From Candidatus Omnitrophota bacterium (GTDB lineage: Bacteria; Omnitrophota; Gorgyraeia; Gygaellales; JAHJCI01), in assembly GCA_016783355.1 (NCBI GenBank), contig JADHWR010000043.1:1-9492 (forward strand): a stretch of DNA of 9,492 bases, in the 5' to 3' direction. The first letter of the stretch is position 1. Every line of letters begins with the position of its first letter. The notes beneath the pieces were generated by a model. That model did no database searches. It had not been told where the DNA came from and worked only from the letters and a program-made list of their open reading frames with translations. Both the position numbers and the translations under genes were made by a program. Below are positions 6,327-9,492 of the stretch, piece after piece.

Positions 6327-7749
6327 ATTCAACATCGAGAAATATAAAATTTCTATCTTCTATACCGGCGGGGCTGATCACAACCACCTGGATTACCTTT
6401 GTTCCTCGATGGCCATAAACAGAGCTGATTGTCTCTTGGGTATCGAGAACAGCCAGAGGAAGACTACCTGACCATAAATATTCCAGGTTTACAGGAAGAC
6501 ATCCGGTTTCAAGTCCTATGGCATAAGCAGAAATGTTAACTTTTTCATCTGATATGGGCAAAAAGGTGGTGGGTTCTATGCTAACCCTGATACCTGTTAA
6601 TTCCTTTTTAAAACATGCATCGAGAAATGTCTTAAGGTTAAATTCAAGGGGCTCACCTTCTTCTATCTCTTTGAGTCTTTGGTTTGTTTGAGCCACTAAT
6701 ACCTCAGCCGGCGTCTCGCTACTTTTTTCAAGAAGAAGACTATAGTACTCTTTTGCTTTTTCAGTCTCAGTTTTATATTGAAAAAATAAGCCTAATTGAT
6801 AAAGAGAACTTAAAGCCTGCGCTGCCGATGGATAAAATTCAATAACTTGATTGAATGCATTCTCACTACTCAATGCGTCATTGAGCACATAGAGGGAAAT
6901 CACTCCTATCTTAAAAAGGGCTCCTGGATTATATTTACCTTTCGGATAATTTTTAAGCAAGACCTCATAGTGCTGTTTTGCTCCTTGATAGTCCTTTACC
7001 TTCTCTAAGTTATGAGCGCGAAGATATTGTGTTTCCTCGCCCAAAATATATTCAGGATTCAACTCTTCAACGGTTCTAAAAATTTCTTCGGCAAAAAATG
7101 GACGCCTTTTAATAATTTCCTTTGCTAAAGAAATAAGTCTTTCTTCTTTATTTTCTAAATCCTGGGTTATTAATCTTTCAAGATATAATTTATAAATCCT
7201 GGCTGACCAGATTGTCTTCCCGTGATCGGCGAGCTTCTCGGCAATAACTTTTAAAGGGCTTAACTCCTCAGTGCTGGCGGCATATTCCTCGGTTGCTTCA
7301 ATTAAATCCGAGAGGGTTTCCTCCTTTTGCGGGTCATACATATCATCGTAAAAGCACCAAAGAAGACAGCGAATATAAAGATAAAAAGGGCTCTCAATTG
7401 ATGCAAGGTTTTTTGCTCTTTCTACTTCCTCTAATAATTGCTGGCGTAAGGCATTGCCTTGAGCAAAATACTCATCCCAAATCTGTGCCTCTTCCAAATA
7501 TTTTAGCTGCTCATAGCTTGAGAGAGCAATATAGTAACTTACCTCTAAATCGCTTCCTTTTAAATCCTTAAGATAATCGACGAACTCAGAATATCGGTGT
7601 TTCTCAAAGTATGATTTCTTAAGCTGCGCCAAGTCATTGCTCTCTGTTTCTAATGGAGATTGGGCAAAGGACACGGAAGCAAAAAACATCGATAAAATGA
7701 GTGCAGCGAGATACATTGAATCAATCTTTCTTCTTTTTCTTAGTCGCAT
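6325..7749 (-). CDS. Secreted TPR protein with C-terminal Ig/PKD-like domain
   Basis: This is an exported protein of 474 residues, probably periplasmic or on the envelope; the precise role is unknown. A basic n-region (MRLRKRRK), a hydrophobic core (13-26) and SFA|Q at 27-30 make a good signal peptidase I peptide. Residues 35-360 are helical; the clearest TPR-like pairs are near 238-272, 275-308 and 312-345 (for example AKQHYEVLLKNYPKGKYNP and AFNQVIEFYPSAAQALSSLY), resembling BamD/YbgF-type outer-membrane TPRs. Residues 384-474 look like an Ig/PKD-type beta sandwich (LEYLWSG, then SSVYGHRGTKVIQVVVISPAG). The ATG at 7749 is chosen over M12 (7716) because GGAAGGA stands five bases upstream and the charged n-region is retained. 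It overlaps the glycoside hydrolase end by 29 bases, so the two are co-transcribed. It may help assemble or present the polysaccharide-degrading machinery. Confidence 0.85.
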   Translation of the reverse strand: MRLRKRRKIDSMYLAALILSMFFASVSFAQSPLETESNDLAQLKKSYFEKHRYSEFVDYLKDLKGSDLEVSYYIALSSYEQLKYLEEAQIWDEYFAQGNALRQQLLEEVERAKNLASIESPFYLYIRCLLWCFYDDMYDPQKEETLSDLIEATEEYAASTEELSPLKVIAEKLADHGKTIWSARIYKLYLERLITQDLENKEERLISLAKEIIKRRPFFAEEIFRTVEELNPEYILGEETQYLRAHNLEKVKDYQGAKQHYEVLLKNYPKGKYNPGALFKIGVISLYVLNDALSSENAFNQVIEFYPSAAQALSSLYQLGLFFQYKTETEKAKEYYSLLLEKSSETPAEVLVAQTNQRLKEIEEGEPLEFNLKTFLDACFKKELTGIRVSIEPTTFLPISDEKVNISAYAIGLETGCLPVNLEYLWSGSLPLAVLDTQETISSVYGHRGTKVIQVVVISPAGIEDRNFIFLDVE

Positions 7750-8962
7750 ATGGTTCCTTCCAAAACTCCCGTAAAATATAGTATGCCTTGCGGGGAATGC
7801 GTTTATTTACGCCATCCTTCAGCTCTTTGGACAAAGCCACAATTCCAAACCATTCCTCATTCATATTCAAATTCTTTGGCGCCTTAATATCAAAATAATA
7901 AGAGCCGTTTGACCAACCCGCACCGCGATCATGTTCTATCCAAGTTTGCGGGCTATATTCATTGTGCTTCCACCACTCATCTGTCCATTCAAACATTGTA
8001 CCACCAAGACAGTTGCCTGCACCATCTTTATTTCCATAAAGATTTTTGTAAATCTGCCTCCATTGTGACTCCAGAAAGAATACCTGCATATTCTGGTCTT
8101 CTTTATTTCGATAAGCATCGTAGCTGTCAGCACCAAACTCAGAGATGACTATTGGCCGGTCATAAATCATCCTTAAGCTTTTGAATAAATTGCCAAAGGT
8201 CTTGCCCCGGTAAATAATACAAGCAACTAAATCAATGGCAGGGCAGAATTCACGGGCAATCTCCAGCCAGCGCAGCTCCCCGTTTCCTAAAGCAACGGGG
8301 TGGTTTGGGTCAATTCTATGAATTTCCTTTGCCAGTTCATTGACAAAGGAATAGTAAATTTGCGCCCGCAGGTATATCTGCTTAGTCAAATTAGTTTCTT
8401 TCTCTATCTCATCCGATGTCCAGGGATTGACCTGGCCAGAAAATGAATAATTATTTTCATTGCCTAAAATCCAAAAAAGTATTCCCTCTTCATCCTTATA
8501 GAGATTAACCATCTCAAGCACTTCTTTCTTTATCTTTTCTCTAAAATCTTCATCTCCGTAACGCGGACAAGGATATTCCCAGAATCCCAGCCAATGCCCC
8601 AGGATTGTGCGAATACCAAACCTTTCATACAAGTCCCGGATAACCCTTTTGGTATCTTCGGGATTTTCTCCAGGTTTATAAAAACGGACAGTATTTATTC
8701 CCATCTTTTTCATTAATTCCCCATCAACAAGCCAGGGATTATTTGAGTCAGAAAATAAGTCGTATTCGTGATTTTTGCCGATAGGAACAGAACTGTAACA
8801 AACCCCGCGGATAATATAGGGCTTTCCTTTGACAAAAAGCCGGTAGTGGCCGTTACCATACTTTCGGATACGAACCTTGGGCCGCGGCCGACTTGCCATG
8901 CCCATCAAAAACAGTCCGCCGGCTAATATCGCCACAGTCCAGACAAAAAATATTTTCTTCAT
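7721..8962 (-). CDS. Exported clan-A (GH2-like) glycoside hydrolase
   Basis: This is a retaining-type TIM-barrel glycoside hydrolase of 413 residues. Residues 1-24 (MKKIFFVWTVAILAGGLFLM) are a signal peptide or anchor with a possible cut after MGMA. The barrel begins at KGKPYIIRGVCYSS and MKKMGINTVRFY. The clan-A catalytic pair is visible: WILGNEN with acid/base E169 preceded by Asn, and IVISEFGAD with nucleophile E275. MFEWTDEWWK (323-332) is the aromatic strand-8 end. The GH2 beta-sandwich domains are missing, so this is a stand-alone catalytic domain and GH5-like assignment is possible; the substrate cannot be named. The TTG at 9007 would extend the protein, but those 15 residues are encoded by the heptad repeat, so the ATG at 8962 is preferred. 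It has no clear Shine-Dalgarno. A lysine-rich tail (KKKKKD) overlaps the TPR gene by 29 bases. Confidence 0.87.
   Translation of the reverse strand: MKKIFFVWTVAILAGGLFLMGMASRPRPKVRIRKYGNGHYRLFVKGKPYIIRGVCYSSVPIGKNHEYDLFSDSNNPWLVDGELMKKMGINTVRFYKPGENPEDTKRVIRDLYERFGIRTILGHWLGFWEYPCPRYGDEDFREKIKKEVLEMVNLYKDEEGILFWILGNENNYSFSGQVNPWTSDEIEKETNLTKQIYLRAQIYYSFVNELAKEIHRIDPNHPVALGNGELRWLEIAREFCPAIDLVACIIYRGKTFGNLFKSLRMIYDRPIVISEFGADSYDAYRNKEDQNMQVFFLESQWRQIYKNLYGNKDGAGNCLGGTMFEWTDEWWKHNEYSPQTWIEHDRGAGWSNGSYYFDIKAPKNLNMNEEWFGIVALSKELKDGVNKRIPRKAYYILREFWKEPYATKKKKKD
7755..7761 (-). promoter_or_regulatory. Ribosome-binding site of the TPR gene
   Basis: GGAAGGA lies inside the end of the glycoside hydrolase gene, five bases before the ATG at 7749. 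It decides the TPR start in favour of the longer, overlapping version rather than the ATG at 7716, which has only a poor AGAAAGA upstream. Confidence 0.75.
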
Positions 8963-8979
8963 TATAAACTGGAGGAAGA

Positions 8980-9092
8980 AGCGAAAAGTGCAAAGCGAAA
9001 AGCGCAAAGTTAAAGTGTAAAACTCAAAACTCTCTTAAAAACTTTGAACTTTTCACCTTAGTCTTACGCCTTTCGCTTTACGCTTTGCGCTC
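8980..9092. repeat. Heptad-periodic inverted repeat, copy 2
   Basis: On the plus strand the left arm reads as 7-base units from 8980 (AGCGAAA, AGTGCAA, AGCGAAA, AGCGCAA, AGTTAAA and so on). The right arm (about 9041-9092) reads as complementary CTTTGCG-like units. The arms are imperfectly complementary. Bases 9037-9080 match copy 1 in reverse orientation at 39 of 44 positions. It occupies most of the 160-base spacer before the glycoside hydrolase; I see no credible promoter there. Confidence 0.8.
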
Positions 9093-9122
9093 AGAAATTA
9101 GGGACACATTTAAATCAAAGTA

Positions 9123-9492
9123 TTATTCGTACCTAATCTCATCGAGATAGAAAACAACACCTTCAGGGTTTACATCAATATTTGTTGCCCAACAAAAACC
9201 ACCCATAATGTAAGGCATATCCTTGCCTGTCAGGTCAATGGTGTATTGGGTCCATTCCTGATTGAGGATGATTGGGCCAATACTGGCAGAATCTGAATCT
9301 GAATATTCACCCAGGATTCCACCAACTTTAAACTCCTCAATGCGCTCTGTGCCTTTTTCGCCCCGTGCCCAAAAGGTAAGTTTGCTCGCCAGGGATAAAT
9401 CATAGCCGGCATCAATGCTGCCCCAGTTATTTGCCGGATACTGCCAGTAAATACCTGCCCAGCGTGTTCCTGAATTATCATTATAGATAATC
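9123..9492 (-). CDS. C-terminal end of a carbohydrate-binding-like protein (5' end outside the window)
   Basis: The frame starting at base 9491 is open for 122 residues to the TAA at 9123-9125; the start lies beyond base 9492. The segment is beta-rich with many aromatic residues: RWAGIYWQYPANNWGS, YDLSLASKLTFWARGEKG, EWTQYTIDLTGKDM, then GGFCWATN and a final VVFYLDEIRYE. This alternation, with TFWARG and FYLDEI edges, resembles galactose-binding/CBM-type jelly-roll modules attached to extracellular carbohydrate proteins. The family is inferred, not proven. It ends 160 bases before the glycoside hydrolase, so a shared carbohydrate role is likely. Another frame also gives a long minus-strand reading (9230-9481), but this one has the coherent protein pattern and a natural end. 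Confidence 0.75.
   Translation of the reverse strand, partial: IIYNDNSGTRWAGIYWQYPANNWGSIDAGYDLSLASKLTFWARGEKGTERIEEFKVGGILGEYSDSDSASIGPIILNQEWTQYTIDLTGKDMPYIMGGFCWATNIDVNPEGVVFYLDEIRYE

Noticed and set aside
8963..9007. TTG-initiated N-terminal extension of the glycoside hydrolase (15 extra residues)
   Set aside because: The extra residues are encoded by the heptad repeat, and the ATG at 8962 begins a normal signal peptide (MKKIFF).
9094..9117. Sequence around ATTAGGGACACATTT next to the heptad repeat
   Set aside because: It resembles short REP-like words that I recall from other genomes, but only one copy is in the window and it has no clear hairpin, so I cannot call it a repeat.
9230..9481. 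83-residue minus-strand reading frame
   Set aside because: It is a shadow. The adjacent frame ending at 9123 gives a coherent beta-rich carbohydrate-binding-like protein.

Overview
Every convincing gene in this window lies on the minus strand, so transcription runs from base 9492 towards base 1. The coding fraction is high, and no gene-free stretch exceeds about 160 bases. The genes suggest a Gram-negative-type, glycan-using bacterium. There are several signal peptides, a TPR/Ig-like envelope protein, and an archaeal-type cofactor-independent phosphoglycerate mutase as seen in many deep-branching or candidate-phylum bacteria. The AT-leaning composition and heptad-repeat spacers remind me of Omnitrophota-like genomes, but that placement is a weak inference. 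There is no rRNA or other phylogenetic marker here.

Layout in transcription order. (1) Bases 9492-9123 hold the C-terminal end of a protein with a carbohydrate-binding-like beta domain. (2) Bases 9092-8980 hold a heptad-periodic inverted repeat. (3) Bases 8962-7721 encode an exported or membrane-anchored clan-A (GH2-like) glycoside hydrolase. Its end overlaps (4) bases 7749-6325, a secreted TPR protein with a C-terminal Ig/PKD-like domain. (5) A clear sigma70-type promoter lies at 6284-6256, preceded by an AT-rich inverted repeat. It drives (6) a ROK-family sugar regulator (6201-4963), (7) a membrane-anchored coiled-coil protein (4859-3660) and (8) a LacI-family regulator (3660-2656). The last two are joined by a TAATG stop/start overlap. 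(9) A second copy of the heptad repeat, in flipped orientation, fills 2631-2527. (10) ApgM phosphoglycerate mutase (2520-1237), (11) a macro-domain/Nudix fusion (1189-266) and (12) the N-terminus of a secreted protein with a calcium-loop motif (269 to the window edge) follow. The last two are coupled by an ATGA overlap.

Working model (inference): the first block recognises and cuts polysaccharide outside the cytoplasm. The ROK and LacI proteins sense sugars. ApgM runs the lower-glycolysis step, and the macro-Nudix fusion recycles ADP-ribose to AMP and ribose 5-phosphate. The most notable items are the macro-Nudix fusion, two diverged copies of an intergenic repeat with 7-base periodicity, a separate 77-base palindromic element, a ROK regulator lacking its zinc motif, and a coiled-coil membrane protein placed between two sugar regulators. 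I found no rRNA, tRNA, CRISPR array, transposase or phage gene.
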